Source: Flavobacteriales bacterium (GTDB lineage: Bacteria; Bacteroidota; Bacteroidia; Flavobacteriales_E; Vicingaceae). From it: a stretch of DNA of 50,212 nt. Under the pieces are notes generated by a model that ran no database searches, was not told the DNA's origin, and saw only the letters and a program-made list of their open reading frames with translations. The number at the start of each line of letters is the position of its first letter. Position 1 is the stretch's first letter. A program made the position numbers and the translations under genes. The stretch covers positions 1 through 50,212 of the forward strand of contig JABAZP010000017.1 of assembly GCA_018608405.1 (NCBI GenBank), read 5' to 3'. This document shows positions 27,760-37,105 of the stretch, in pieces.

Positions 27760-28689
27760 ATGAATAAATTAAGTTACATTGCAATACTTTTTTTCGGGAT
27801 AACAGTAGCTTGCGATAAAATTGATGATCCAATTCCCGCTGATTTAGGAAGTTCTGTATCTCTTGACGGAGACGTTCAATTTATCTCTGAACCAGAGTTT
27901 AACTTAACTGACTCGAACTCCTTAATAAGTTTCATTACGAATAATGTTTGGGACACCACGAATGGTTCGGACAATTCGAACAGAAGGTTTATTGTTTTGG
28001 AAGAATTTACAGGACAAAAATGCTCAAGTTGCCCCAGGGGAACAAGAGAAATTTCTAGATTAAAAGATATTTTCAACGAACAATTAATTCCTGTGGGAAT
28101 ACATACAGGATTCTTTGCTAACCCAAACCCACCTACCGCAGATAAGTATACAACAGATTTTAGAGCCCCCGGAGGACATGGTACTGCCTATGTACAAGCA
28201 TTTAAAGTATCCGGTAATCCAAGAGGAATTGTGAATCGAGTAGGAATTGCTAAAGCAGAAACCCAATGGGAAGCAGACATCAATGCAGTGAAAGATATAG
28301 CACCAGAAGCTACACTCTCTTTAAGTAATTATTACGATTCCATTAATCACGTTGTACGATCACAAGTCGAAATCGATTGGAACATAACCTCTTCTAATGA
28401 ATACCATCTTCAGCTATATGTCATTGAAGGAAAAATTATTGATTGGCAGCTTGATGGGGCGATAGATGTGCCGGACTATGAGCATAAATTTGTATTAAGG
28501 AAAGTAGTAAATAGTACTTTCGGTAAGGAACTAGATACAGCTGTCGTTGGAGGTTCAGAGAAATTCCAGTATATCTTCAAAATGGACAATGAATGGAAGG
28601 CAAAAAATTCAGAAGTTGTTGCGTTTATTTTTGACAATGATCCAAATGCTTACGAGGTAATTCAAGCGAATTCGGCTTACGTGAAGTAA
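27760..28689 (+). CDS. Omp28-family lipoprotein
   Basis: The 309-residue protein has a lipoprotein signal with lipidated Cys18 (ITVACDK). The core matches the Omp28 family, first described as a Porphyromonas outer-membrane protein: FIVLEEFTGQKCSSCPRGTR followed by a VGIHTGFFANPNPPT segment. Cys88 and Cys91 form a CxxC in the position expected for a thioredoxin-like fold, so redox activity is possible but unproven. The C-terminal half is a beta-rich domain. There is no T9SS sorting signal at the C-terminus. It directly follows the DUF6029 barrel gene and precedes a small barrel protein gene by 45 bases. Confidence 0.88.
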   Translation: MNKLSYIAILFFGITVACDKIDDPIPADLGSSVSLDGDVQFISEPEFNLTDSNSLISFITNNVWDTTNGSDNSNRRFIVLEEFTGQKCSSCPRGTREISRLKDIFNEQLIPVGIHTGFFANPNPPTADKYTTDFRAPGGHGTAYVQAFKVSGNPRGIVNRVGIAKAETQWEADINAVKDIAPEATLSLSNYYDSINHVVRSQVEIDWNITSSNEYHLQLYVIEGKIIDWQLDGAIDVPDYEHKFVLRKVVNSTFGKELDTAVVGGSEKFQYIFKMDNEWKAKNSEVVAFIFDNDPNAYEVIQANSAYVK

Positions 28690-28734
28690 TGGAAAAAAAA
28701 GAGAACCCTTTTCAATTCAATTGGTTTGATTGAT

Positions 28735-29352
28735 ATGAGGTACACTCTACTAGTGACAATTTTAATAATGGGCACGTCAATTTCTGCTCAACAATTTCGA
28801 GCGGGAGTTTCTTTTGGTGTTAATGCTTCTCAAATTGGAGGTGATGGTTATTCTGGATTTAATAAAGCTGGTATAAATACTGGACTTTTCTCCAATACAA
28901 AAATCACCAAAGAATTAGATTTTCAATTTGAAATTAATTACAGCGAGAAAGGAAGTCGTAAAAATGCCCGACCTGACAAAGATGACAATGATTTCTTCTT
29001 ACTTAGGATGCCTTATATTGAAATTCCACTTATGGTTCAATACCATAAGAAGAACTTTACTTACGAAGCGGGATTATCCTATAGCCGACTGCTGTCTTCA
29101 TACCTTGAAGACGAAAATGGTACGTTTGAAATAGAGCCCCAGTTAAATCAATTTAGCGATAACGATTTTGCTTTCCTGCTTGGAGTTAACTTTAGTTTTA
29201 CAGATAATATAATAATGAACTGGCGATTTAACACTTCATTTTTACCGTTTCGTAAATTCGACAGTGGTAGTAATGAATTACCTTTCGATAGTGGAATGTA
29301 TCACCATTATGTAGCCTTTACATTACGATATCAATTTTTAGGAAACCTATGA
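28735..29352 (+). CDS. PorT-like outer-membrane beta-barrel protein
   Basis: The 205-residue protein (ATG at 28735; the earlier TTG is not needed) has a signal peptide ending SISAQ. Its eight or so amphipathic strands fit the outer membrane beta-barrel domain shared with PorT: FRAGVSFGVNASQIGGDGYS, KAGINTGLF and DFQFEINYSEKGSRK. It ends YHHYVAFTLRYQF-LGNL. This domain is abundant in Bacteroidota, and membership does not show a T9SS role. The last codons overlap the ubiX start by four bases (ATGA), indicating translational coupling. The position downstream of DUF6029 and Omp28 genes suggests one envelope operon. Confidence 0.82.
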   Translation: MRYTLLVTILIMGTSISAQQFRAGVSFGVNASQIGGDGYSGFNKAGINTGLFSNTKITKELDFQFEINYSEKGSRKNARPDKDDNDFFLLRMPYIEIPLMVQYHKKNFTYEAGLSYSRLLSSYLEDENGTFEIEPQLNQFSDNDFAFLLGVNFSFTDNIIMNWRFNTSFLPFRKFDSGSNELPFDSGMYHHYVAFTLRYQFLGNL

Positions 29353-29912
29353 AAAATAAGATAGTTGTAGCCATTTCTGGTGCTTCGGGTTCAATTTATG
29401 CTAAATTATTGCTAGACAACTTAGTTAAATTGAATTCGCAAATTGATGCTGTTGGAGTTATTATGTCGGATAATGCGAAATTGAATTGGGAGCTTGAATT
29501 AGGAAATAAAGAATATCAAAACTACCCTTTCACATTTTACACTAAAGGCGACTTTATGGCTCCTTTCGCATCCGGCTCAGCTAAATACAACGCAATGGTT
29601 GTTGTTCCTTGCTCCATGGGTGCATTAGCTAGAATTGCAACAGGCACATCAAATGACCTTACCACTAGAGCGGCAGATGTTATATTAAAAGAGCGTAGAA
29701 AACTAATTTTAGTTGCGAGGGATACACCGCTAAGTTTAATTCACTTGCAGAATATGACAACTGTTACGCAAGCAGGAGGAATTATTTGTCCAGCCATTCC
29801 TTCATTTTACAGTCAACCCAAATCAATAGAAGAATTAGCCGGAACGGTAGTAAATCGAGTGATTGACTTATTAGGCTTGGAAGACAGTAGCTATCGATGG
29901 GGAGAGGAGTAA
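29349..29912 (+). CDS. ubiX: Flavin prenyltransferase UbiX
   Basis: UbiX joins a dimethylallyl group to FMN, making the prenylated flavin cofactor used by UbiD-type decarboxylases. The 187-residue protein has the N-terminal Rossmann-type FMN site VVAISGASGSIYAKLLLDNL. It continues with VVVPCSMGALARIATGTSND, ERRKLILVARDTPLSLIHLQ and IICPAIPSFYSQP, all strong UbiX/Pad1 signatures. In Bacteroidota, which use menaquinone, UbiX likely serves a UbiD homologue in the futalosine pathway or other decarboxylases; no ubiD is here, so this is inference. It overlaps the upstream barrel gene by four bases. Confidence 0.95.
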   Translation: MKNKIVVAISGASGSIYAKLLLDNLVKLNSQIDAVGVIMSDNAKLNWELELGNKEYQNYPFTFYTKGDFMAPFASGSAKYNAMVVVPCSMGALARIATGTSNDLTTRAADVILKERRKLILVARDTPLSLIHLQNMTTVTQAGGIICPAIPSFYSQPKSIEELAGTVVNRVIDLLGLEDSSYRWGEE

Positions 29913-30016
29913 TTAACAGCTTTTCAAATGTTAATTGTTTAAAAATGTTGAGGGTCTAATGGCAATTTTTGTTCAATATATGCGTAAATTGTACTCAGAA
30001 ATAAACCACTACCACA

Positions 30017-30205
30017 ATGTACGAAATGAGCAAAAAAGTACTTATGAGAGTAAGTTTTGATAGAGCGCTTTTTAAGAAAGAATTAAACAAAGCCAGAAAG
30101 TGGCTAAAACCAAAAGAATCATTGATGTTAAAGGCATGGTGCTTGGCAACATTTGGTCATGTATATCAAGACATCATTTTGGAAGTCTTTGAGACAATTT
30201 CTTAA
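30017..30205 (+). CDS. Small basic protein of unknown function
   Basis: This is a 62-residue ORF, or 59 residues from a second in-frame ATG at 30026. It is Lys-rich in its first half (MSKKVLMRVSFDRALFKKEL, then NKARKWLKPKESLMLKAWCL) and mostly helical by appearance, with no signal peptide or membrane segment and a single Cys. It occupies its own space between ubiX and queG and is followed by a good terminator, which supports expression as a gene. The base composition resembles its neighbours. I do not recognise a family with a known role; similar short proteins may be widespread in Flavobacteriia, but this could not be checked. Confidence 0.65.
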   Translation: MYEMSKKVLMRVSFDRALFKKELNKARKWLKPKESLMLKAWCLATFGHVYQDIILEVFETIS

Positions 30206-30238
30206 AAAACACAACTAAATTCAGCACAATATTAATCT

Positions 30239-30264
30239 AGCCTCGAATAAAATCGAGGCTTTTT
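30239..30264 (+). terminator. Terminator after the small protein gene
   Basis: AGCCTCGA (30239-30246) pairs with TCGAGGCT (30253-30260) around a 6-base loop, followed by T residues on the plus strand. Confidence 0.85.
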
Positions 30265-31184
30265 CATTTTAAAAACTCTAGGTTGCGTTTTAAACCGGTA
30301 AACTTTGTTCGCTTAACTGCTGATTTGCGGAATAATTTAGAAAAATCCTCTTGACCAAGATTCTCCCAATGTTCTTTTGTTATATCTAGGAGATTCAATC
30401 TCGGCTGAAAGCGTTCTTCGGTATTCTGTTTACCAAACCTGTTCCATGGACAAACATCTTGACAGATGTCGCAACCAAACATCCAATTTTGCATTTTTCC
30501 TTTAAACTCATTGGGCAGGTTTTCGTCTTTTAGCTCGATTGTGGCATAAGAAATGCATTTATTAGAGTCTATTTGTCGATGTGGTAAGATTGCATCCGTA
30601 GGGCAACTGTCGATGCATTTAGTGCAGGTTCCACAGAAATCTTTCAAGGGCCCATCTATCTCTAACGTTAAATCAATAACCAGCTCCGCAATAAAAAAAT
30701 CTGAACCACTGTGCTTGTTAATGAGCATGCTGTTTTTACCTATCCAACCCAACCCACTTTTCCTAGCCCAAGCGCGATCTAGGATTGGCGCCGAATCAAC
30801 AAAAGATCGACCTTCAACAGCTCCAATTTGCTGCTGTAACAAGTAGAAAAATTCATTTAACTTATCTCGAACTACAAAATGGTAGTCTTCACCATACGCA
30901 TACTTGGCTAACTTTGGTGCATTAACGTCTTTCTGCTGAAGTTTCGTGTGATAATTATACAATAACGATACAACTGACTTTGCCCCTTCTACAAGCTTTG
31001 TAGGATCCACTCTTTTGTCAAAATGGTTTTCCATGTAAGACATCTTCCCATTCCCTCTAGCATTTAACCAATCCTCTAATCGAATTGCATCCTCAGTCAA
31101 AAACTCGGCCTTGGAAATTCCTACGTAATCAAATCCAACCTGGCGAGCAATACGTTTTACAATTTGAGTGTTACTTTCCACCAT
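30264..31184 (-). CDS. queG: Epoxyqueuosine reductase QueG
   Basis: QueG performs the last step of queuosine synthesis, reducing epoxyqueuosine in tRNA with cobalamin and iron-sulfur clusters. The 306-residue protein has the cobalamin-domain block VDSAPILDRAWARKSGLGWI with GKNSMLI. Two 4Fe-4S motifs follow, CGTCTKCIDSCP and CDICQDVCPW, the latter after the conserved MFGC. It lacks the C-terminal HEAT-repeat extension seen in some longer homologues. It is three bases downstream of ruvB and is probably in the same transcript. Confidence 0.95.
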   Translation of the reverse strand: MVESNTQIVKRIARQVGFDYVGISKAEFLTEDAIRLEDWLNARGNGKMSYMENHFDKRVDPTKLVEGAKSVVSLLYNYHTKLQQKDVNAPKLAKYAYGEDYHFVVRDKLNEFFYLLQQQIGAVEGRSFVDSAPILDRAWARKSGLGWIGKNSMLINKHSGSDFFIAELVIDLTLEIDGPLKDFCGTCTKCIDSCPTDAILPHRQIDSNKCISYATIELKDENLPNEFKGKMQNWMFGCDICQDVCPWNRFGKQNTEERFQPRLNLLDITKEHWENLGQEDFSKLFRKSAVKRTKFTGLKRNLEFLK

Positions 31185-31187
31185 TAT

Positions 31188-32213
31188 TTATTCGAAGAGC
31201 GTTCCCTCATCACGAGTGTTTCTTCTTCCCAGGTGTTTGTATGCTGCATCGGTCACTTCCCTCCCTCTTGGAGTTCTAGTTATGAAACCTTCTTTTATTA
31301 AAAATGGCTCATATACTTCTTCGATGGTTCCTGCTTGCTCCCCAACAGCAGTGGCAATAGTACTTAAACCTACAGGTCCTCCTTTAAATTTATCGATAAT
31401 GGTTACTAAGATTCTATTATCCATTTCATCTAAGCCGTATTTATCCACATTGAGTGCCCCTAAGGCCATTAAAGATATTTCGATATCTACTATGCCATTC
31501 CCTTTTATTTGTGCAAAATCACGAACTCTTCTCAGTAATGAATTCACAATTCTGGGCGTACCTCTACTTCTTCCTGCAATTTCATACGCTGCATCATTTT
31601 TAACCTCAATATTCAAAATTCCAGAAGACCGTTTAACTATTGTTGCTAACAAATCCCTGTCGTAATATTCTAATCTCGAATTAATTCCAAATCGCGCTCG
31701 TAGTGGCGCGGTAAGCAAACCTGCTCGGGTAGTTGCCCCAATTAAAGTAAATGGATTGATCTTAATCTGAACACTTCTTGCATTTGGACCTGAATCAATC
31801 ATAATATCAATCTTGTAATCCTCCATAGCTGAGTACAAGTATTCTTCTACTACTGGACTTAAGCGATGAATCTCGTCGATAAAAAGAACGTCCCCTTCTT
31901 CTAAGTTGGTAAGTAATCCAGCTAAATCAGCAGGCTTTTCTAATACAGGTCCTGATGTAACACGAAAAGAAACGTCCATCTCATTCGCAATAATATTGGC
32001 TAAGGTAGTCTTTCCTAATCCAGGTGGTCCATGTAATAAAACATGATCCAACGCTTCACCTCTTTGTGATGCCGCTGAAACGAAAATTTTCAAATTTTCT
32101 ACAACCGGTCCTTGACCTGTGAAATCATCAAAACTAAGCGGTCTTAAAACCTTTTCAATCTCAACCTCTCCGGTACTATCGAGGTCTATATTGGGATTCA
32201 AATTATCGTTCAT
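31188..32213 (-). CDS. ruvB: Holliday junction helicase RuvB
   Basis: RuvB is the hexameric AAA+ motor that drives branch migration with RuvA. The 341-residue protein has the N-terminal [15 protein letters not shown] segment, Walker [12 protein letters not shown] and Walker [10 protein letters not shown]. Sensor and arginine-finger regions are [19 protein letters not shown], and the C-terminal winged helix includes [16 protein letters not shown]. Its start is the ATG at 32213. It is transcribed ahead of queG and has its own -7 box in the 32-base gap after the barrel-like gene upstream. Confidence 0.98.
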   Translation of the reverse strand: MNDNLNPNIDLDSTGEVEIEKVLRPLSFDDFTGQGPVVENLKIFVSAASQRGEALDHVLLHGPPGLGKTTLANIIANEMDVSFRVTSGPVLEKPADLAGLLTNLEEGDVLFIDEIHRLSPVVEEYLYSAMEDYKIDIMIDSGPNARSVQIKINPFTLIGATTRAGLLTAPLRARFGINSRLEYYDRDLLATIVKRSSGILNIEVKNDAAYEIAGRSRGTPRIVNSLLRRVRDFAQIKGNGIVDIEISLMALGALNVDKYGLDEMDNRILVTIIDKFKGGPVGLSTIATAVGEQAGTIEEVYEPFLIKEGFITRTPRGREVTDAAYKHLGRRNTRDEGTLFE

Positions 32214-32232
32214 TTAACTCTCTTCTTCCTTT

Positions 32233-32240
32233 CAAAACTA
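32233..32240 (-). promoter_or_regulatory. Candidate -7 element (TAGTTTTG) for ruvB-queG
   Basis: An exact minus-strand TAnnTTTG match lies in the short gap upstream of ruvB and ends 19 bases before its ATG. Confidence 0.45.
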
Positions 32241-32245
32241 ATCAT

Positions 32246-32878
32246 TTAATCGATGTTCAAATCTCTTACAATATCTTGAAAATATATTCTGGTTTTAAAT
32301 ATATAAACAGGGGAAGTGAACTTCTCGTTCAATTGTTGATTTGGAACGAACATAAACCGATAGCCAATCCCAAACCCTGCTCCAAAATACTTCAGTAACC
32401 TGTATTGGAATGTTATTGCCGGTTCATAACTCACCACAAACTCCTCTCTAAATTTTTCAGCACCAACTCCACTCTTATTTTCGTAATAGGAGCTACCTAA
32501 GCCAATTTGAACCGGTATGGACAACTCCCACTTTCTGTCTCTAAAAAACACATATTCCACATACGGACTAAAATTATAAAACCCTAAGCGGACCTTAGTT
32601 TCCAATCCGTTTTGAGATATTGTAGAAGAAAGTGGAGACCATAGCTGATTGTAACCGATTCCAAAGCTCAATTTATCAGCAAACTGAACACCAACCTTTG
32701 CTCCTATCGTCTTAACTCCTGTTTGGTTTATAAAAGAATGCCTAGAATCTAGTTTAAACTCTAATCTCGGTTTAGTTTTAACCGCATCTTTTAACTCTTC
32801 CTCGAACGATTGAGCAGAAATACCCAAAGTCGAAACAAGAAGGAAAATTATGAACGCTATTTTAAAAATTCTTGGCAT
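32246..32878 (-). CDS. Probable outer-membrane beta-barrel protein
   Basis: From the ATG at 32878 the protein has 210 residues with a signal peptide (MPRIFKIAFIIFLLVSTLGI, SAQ). Alternating strands follow, such as VKTIGAKVGVQFADKLSFGI, FYNFSPYVEYVFFRDRKWEL, VVSYEPAITFQYRLLKYFGA and GFGIGYRFMFVPNQQ. This pattern predicts a small barrel, but the family is not one I can name. A longer reading frame starting 12 codons upstream would run through the oxidase terminator hairpin and is rejected. It lies between that terminator and the ruvB promoter, so it may be transcribed alone. Confidence 0.75.
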   Translation of the reverse strand: MPRIFKIAFIIFLLVSTLGISAQSFEEELKDAVKTKPRLEFKLDSRHSFINQTGVKTIGAKVGVQFADKLSFGIGYNQLWSPLSSTISQNGLETKVRLGFYNFSPYVEYVFFRDRKWELSIPVQIGLGSSYYENKSGVGAEKFREEFVVSYEPAITFQYRLLKYFGAGFGIGYRFMFVPNQQLNEKFTSPVYIFKTRIYFQDIVRDLNID

Positions 32879-32879
32879 A

Positions 32880-32911
32880 AAAAAAATGTCCTTACGAAGG
32901 TAAGGACATTT
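32880..32911 (-). terminator. Terminator of the act-cta operon
   Basis: AAATGTCCTTAC (32884-32895) pairs with GTAAGGACATTT (32900-32911). On the minus strand the stem is followed by a T run, as expected for the end of the ctaD transcript. Confidence 0.88.
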
Positions 32912-32932
32912 CAATTAGTTAAACTTTTATTT

Positions 32933-34693
32933 CTAGTGACTTTCTTCTTCCCCTTCTCTTAAAGGAACTGTTTGAGGTATAAAATCCTCTTCCATTCCAG
33001 GTTTAGAATAATCATATGGCCATCTGTGTACAACAGGCAATTCTCCAGGCCAGTTGCCGTGCAAGTGCTTAACCGGAGCTGTCCATTCCAATGTAGTAGA
33101 TTCCCATGGATTCTGAGGAGCTTTAGGGCCTTTAAACATGCTATAAAACACATTAAAGATAAAAAACAACTGCGCAAAACCTGCAATCATAGCAAATACA
33201 GTAATTAGTTCATTGATGTCGTACATCTCATTAAACATAGGAAATTCAGTATTGGCATAATATCTTCTTGGTACTCCTGCAAGTCCTAAAAAGTGCATTG
33301 GAAAAAATACACCGTATGCAGCTACAATCGTTGCCCAAAAATGCAAGTACCCTAAGTTTTTATCTAACATTCTTCCAAACATTTTCGGAAACCAATGATA
33401 AATTCCACTAATCATACCGAAAGTACCAGACAATCCCATAACAATATGAAAGTGACCAACTACAAAATAAGTGTCATGCACGTTAATATCTAACGCAGAG
33501 TCACCCAAAATAATACCTGTCAATCCACCTGTAATGAAGGTCGATACCAAACCAATTGCAAATAGCATGGCCGGAGTAAATCTAATATTCCCTTTCCATA
33601 GTGTGGTCAAATAATTAAACACTTTAACTGCGGATGGAATAGCAACAAGTAACGTCGTAAATGTAAATACTGCACCTAAGAAAGGATTCATACCTGTGAC
33701 AAACATGTGGTGACCCCAAACCAAAAAGGAAATAAATGCAATGGCAAGGATTGATCCGATCATCGCTCTGTATCCGAAAATTGGTTTTCTAGAGTTCGTT
33801 GCTACCACCTCAGATGTAATACCTAAAGCAGGCAATAAAATAATGTATACCTCAGGGTGACCTAAGAACCAGAATAAATGCTCATATAATATCGGTGAGC
33901 CTCCTGCTACTTCAAGTGCTCCACCTGAGATGTAGATGTCTGAAAGATAGAAGCTCGTTCCAAAACTTCTATCGAACAACAATAACAATACTGCAGAAAA
34001 CAAAACTGGAAAAGATAAAACTCCTAATACTGCCGTTATTAAGAACGCCCAAATTGTCAATGGCAATCGAGTCATCGTCATTCCTTTTGTTCTTAAATTA
34101 AAAACAGTGACAATGTAGTTTAGCGAACCTATCAATGAAGATACAATGAACAATGACATAGAGGTAATCCATAAGGTCATTCCCATTCCCGAACCTGGCA
34201 TTGCTTGAGGCAAGGCACTTAGTGGAGGATAAATAGTCCAACCGCCAGCTGCAGGACCGCCTTCTACGAATAACGAGGCAATCATAACACAAGATGAAAT
34301 AAAGAAAAACCAATAAGAAAGCATATTCATGAATCCAGAGGCCATATCTCTTGCTCCAATCTGAAGTGGAATAAGCAGGTTACTAAACGTACCACTCAAA
34401 CCAGCAGTAAGTAAGAAAAACACCATAATTGTTCCATGAATTGTAACTAGCGCTAAGTACTTATCTGGTGCTAAAATACCTTCAGGAGCCCAACTACCTA
34501 GAATTGGCTCTAAAAATGCAAAACTTTCTCCTGGATAGCCAAGTTGAAGTCTAAAAATCATTGACATAACCATTCCTATCAGACCCATTAATGAACCTGT
34601 TAAAAAGAATTGTTTTGCGATCATTTTATGATCTGTACTAAAAATGTACTTGAATAAAAAATCGTTGTCCTCGTGGTGTGCTGTTGCTCCCAT
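32933..34693 (-). CDS. ctaD: Cytochrome c oxidase subunit I
   Basis: This is the catalytic subunit of the haem-copper terminal oxidase, reducing oxygen at the haem-CuB centre. The 586-residue protein has about 12 membrane helices. Key parts are STDHKMIAKQFFLTGSLMGL at the start, the IHGTIMVFFLLTAGLSGTF helix with a haem-ligand His, and the HLFWFLGHPEVYIILLPALG helix with the active-site His and the Tyr of the His-Tyr cross-link. VWGHHMFVTGMNP carries the CuB His pair, and HDTYFVVGHFHIVMGLSGT holds the remaining haem ligands. It is the last gene of the operon; subunit III is not next to it. Confidence 0.97.
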   Translation of the reverse strand: MGATAHHEDNDFLFKYIFSTDHKMIAKQFFLTGSLMGLIGMVMSMIFRLQLGYPGESFAFLEPILGSWAPEGILAPDKYLALVTIHGTIMVFFLLTAGLSGTFSNLLIPLQIGARDMASGFMNMLSYWFFFISSCVMIASLFVEGGPAAGGWTIYPPLSALPQAMPGSGMGMTLWITSMSLFIVSSLIGSLNYIVTVFNLRTKGMTMTRLPLTIWAFLITAVLGVLSFPVLFSAVLLLLFDRSFGTSFYLSDIYISGGALEVAGGSPILYEHLFWFLGHPEVYIILLPALGITSEVVATNSRKPIFGYRAMIGSILAIAFISFLVWGHHMFVTGMNPFLGAVFTFTTLLVAIPSAVKVFNYLTTLWKGNIRFTPAMLFAIGLVSTFITGGLTGIILGDSALDINVHDTYFVVGHFHIVMGLSGTFGMISGIYHWFPKMFGRMLDKNLGYLHFWATIVAAYGVFFPMHFLGLAGVPRRYYANTEFPMFNEMYDINELITVFAMIAGFAQLFFIFNVFYSMFKGPKAPQNPWESTTLEWTAPVKHLHGNWPGELPVVHRWPYDYSKPGMEEDFIPQTVPLREGEEESH

Positions 34694-34713
34694 ATCCTAT
34701 TAATTTATCTTAA

Positions 34714-35781
34714 TTAATTTAACACTGAAAGTTGAGTACTTTCTCCTACTTTGGTTTGGATGGTGTCCATCTGAGGGCTTTCCTCCGAATTGGTTTCTAT
34801 ACTTTCTTCAACTGCTAAAAACTCCTTTTGTTCACTCAACCATTTGTTATAATCCTCTTCACTTACAACTTTGATTTCCATTTTCATGTTGTAGTGTGCA
34901 GCTCCGCAAATCTTGTTACAAAGCAAGTAATACTCAAAGTCTTCATCCCCTGTAATTTCCTTCATCTCTGCCGTAGTTTTATTTGGCTTGAATTGAAATC
35001 TTGTAGTCATACCAGGTACACAGTTCATTTGAGCCCTAAAGTGAGGCATATAAGCTGAGTGTATTACATCTTGTGCACGAAAATAGAATTGAACATCCTT
35101 ATTGACTGGCAAATAAAATTCAGCTTTTACATATTTATCATCTGCTGCATTTACATCAGTAGAATCAATTCCCAACATATTTACACCCTCTATCAATCTT
35201 ACACTTGCCTCTCCAAATTTTCCATCCTCTCCAGGATATCTTGCAGTCCAGTCAAACTGTCTTGCATAAAGTTCAATTTCAATTTTATCATCCTCGGCTG
35301 TAAGTGGAGTTGTAATGTCATTCCAAATACTTAAACCATATAAAATTAAAACTAAAAGAACCGTTGCTGGGATTGCCGTCCAGAGGATTTCCAATTTATT
35401 ACTGTGCGAAAAATAAGTGGCCTTTCGATTTTTATCGTATGCATATTTCCACGCAAAGTAGAATAATAATATATGGGTTATAACAAATACAGGAGTAATT
35501 ACAATCCATGTAATGTCCATTAAATTATCCACAATCTCACCATGCTCAGATGCTGCTACAGGCAACATTCTATCGCCCCAAGCAACCAATTGCCACGCAA
35601 TGAAAGCAAAATACACAATCAAAAATACTGGCATCAATCTAGCTTGAAATCTATTCTCTCTTGCATTTGGCATGTAAGAGTTTTCTCCTTTGGCCGTAGC
35701 AACCATATCAAGAACACTAACCACTTTACTAATGGCTATGATTCCAAGTACTACTCCTAATAAAATTAACAAATCAGTCAT
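34714..35781 (-). CDS. ctaC: Cytochrome c oxidase subunit II
   Basis: Subunit II accepts electrons from cytochrome c at its CuA centre. The 355-residue protein has four hydrophobic segments: an N-terminal one (LLILLGVVLGIIAIS), two between residues 50 and 120, and LEILWTAIPATVLLVLILYG. The soluble CuA domain contains QFDWTARYPGEDG, HSAYMPHFRAQMN and the CuA ligands in CNKICGAAHYNM. Two more helices than the classic subunit II are normal in Bacteroidota as I recall. There is no C-terminal cytochrome c domain. It is 20 bases upstream of ctaD in the transcript. Confidence 0.95.
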   Translation of the reverse strand: MTDLLILLGVVLGIIAISKVVSVLDMVATAKGENSYMPNARENRFQARLMPVFLIVYFAFIAWQLVAWGDRMLPVAASEHGEIVDNLMDITWIVITPVFVITHILLFYFAWKYAYDKNRKATYFSHSNKLEILWTAIPATVLLVLILYGLSIWNDITTPLTAEDDKIEIELYARQFDWTARYPGEDGKFGEASVRLIEGVNMLGIDSTDVNAADDKYVKAEFYLPVNKDVQFYFRAQDVIHSAYMPHFRAQMNCVPGMTTRFQFKPNKTTAEMKEITGDEDFEYYLLCNKICGAAHYNMKMEIKVVSEEDYNKWLSEQKEFLAVEESIETNSEESPQMDTIQTKVGESTQLSVLN

Positions 35782-35799
35782 TATCTTCTATTTAATCTT

Positions 35800-37071
35800 T
35801 TAGATATGTAAATGATTACTTTCATCCAAGAATGGATGGTTCACTACCGATATTGGCGCTTTAGAGAATGCTCTAAATACTACAAATAAAAACAGTCCTA
35901 AAAATCCTAATGCCATTCCGATTTCACTTAAAATAAAACCTACTTCCGCATGATTGTGTCCTATACTTCCTGGCATAATCATCATGTAAACATCTAACCA
36001 ATGCCCTACAAAAATGATAACTCCTACTACTATAAGATATCCAATTTGTCTTTTGGCATCTCTAGATATTAACATAATCATTGGAAATAAGAAGTTAACA
36101 AAGAAGATTCCGAAAAATAAACTGTTATAATCTTTAATACGCGTAATGTAGTACGTTACTTCTTCAGGGATATTAGAATACCAAATCAACATGAACTGTG
36201 AGAACCACAAATACGTCCACAAAAAGCTGATTGCAAACATCCACTTACCTGCATCGTGTATATGACTCTTATTAACATTGGGCAAATAACCTTTGTTCTT
36301 TAACCAAATAGATAGTAATACAAATACAATCATGAAACTAACCCACATACCTGAGAATACATACCAACCAAATAGTGTGGAGAACCAGTGCGTGTCAATT
36401 GACATAATCCAATCCCATGATGCAGTAGAAGATGTGAATGCGAAGAAAACTAAGAAAATAGCCGCATAAGTCATGTTTTTAAAGTGAATTTTCGTTCCAC
36501 CTTGAGCATCTTCCAACAATGATCGCTTTCTGAAAAGATTAGCGAAATAGCACCAAACACCTATGTAAATCAAAGTTCTTATCCAGAAGAAAGGCTGGTT
36601 CAAATACGCTGATTTACCTGCAATAATTTTATCATAATGTGAGTTTTTTACTGCTCCATCTACCATTTCGTGAACATACTCAGGATGCGGAGTACCCATG
36701 GAAGCCTCCATCACAAATTCATACATCACTGAAATATCCATCCAATGATATACGTGGTGCAAATGGAATGTCCCTGCAGCGAAGAACACAATAAGAATAG
36801 CTGAACCTACAAATATGTATTGTGAAATCCCTTCTATTACCCTTTTCAAGGCAACCATGTAACTAGCTTCTGTAGCATATTGTAATGCTAAAAAGAACAA
36901 TGCGCCTAAACTAATTGCAAAATAAAAGAAGCCATTCACAAATATATTTGCCCAAAAGCGATTGTGGTGATCAGAGGTGTCGGTTGCGTAACCTACGACC
37001 ATAGCAATAACTCCTATCAGCATCAATACTGAGAATATAAGTTTTGCACGTTTTGTAAAAATAAAATCCAT
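35800..37071 (-). CDS. actF: Alternative complex III subunit ActF
   Basis: ActF is one of two large membrane subunits of alternative complex III, the quinol:cytochrome c/oxidase oxidoreductase. The 423-residue protein has about ten transmembrane helices, with GTFHLHHVYHWMDISVMYEF and TASWDWIMSIDTHWFSTLFG as conserved family segments. It belongs to the NrfD/PsrC-like superfamily but is more divergent than ActC. It lies between actE and ctaC with short gaps (34 and 18 bases), consistent with a respiratory supercomplex operon. Confidence 0.92.
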   Translation of the reverse strand: MDFIFTKRAKLIFSVLMLIGVIAMVVGYATDTSDHHNRFWANIFVNGFFYFAISLGALFFLALQYATEASYMVALKRVIEGISQYIFVGSAILIVFFAAGTFHLHHVYHWMDISVMYEFVMEASMGTPHPEYVHEMVDGAVKNSHYDKIIAGKSAYLNQPFFWIRTLIYIGVWCYFANLFRKRSLLEDAQGGTKIHFKNMTYAAIFLVFFAFTSSTASWDWIMSIDTHWFSTLFGWYVFSGMWVSFMIVFVLLSIWLKNKGYLPNVNKSHIHDAGKWMFAISFLWTYLWFSQFMLIWYSNIPEEVTYYITRIKDYNSLFFGIFFVNFLFPMIMLISRDAKRQIGYLIVVGVIIFVGHWLDVYMMIMPGSIGHNHAEVGFILSEIGMALGFLGLFLFVVFRAFSKAPISVVNHPFLDESNHLHI

Positions 37072-37105
37072 CGTTTAGTTTTTTCGTCTTTTCTGGTTTG
37101 AATTT

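Noticed and set aside
29349..29912. UbiX as part of the envelope cluster function
   Set aside because: It overlaps the upstream gene by four bases, but UbiX is a cytoplasmic flavin enzyme and such overlaps are common between unrelated genes.
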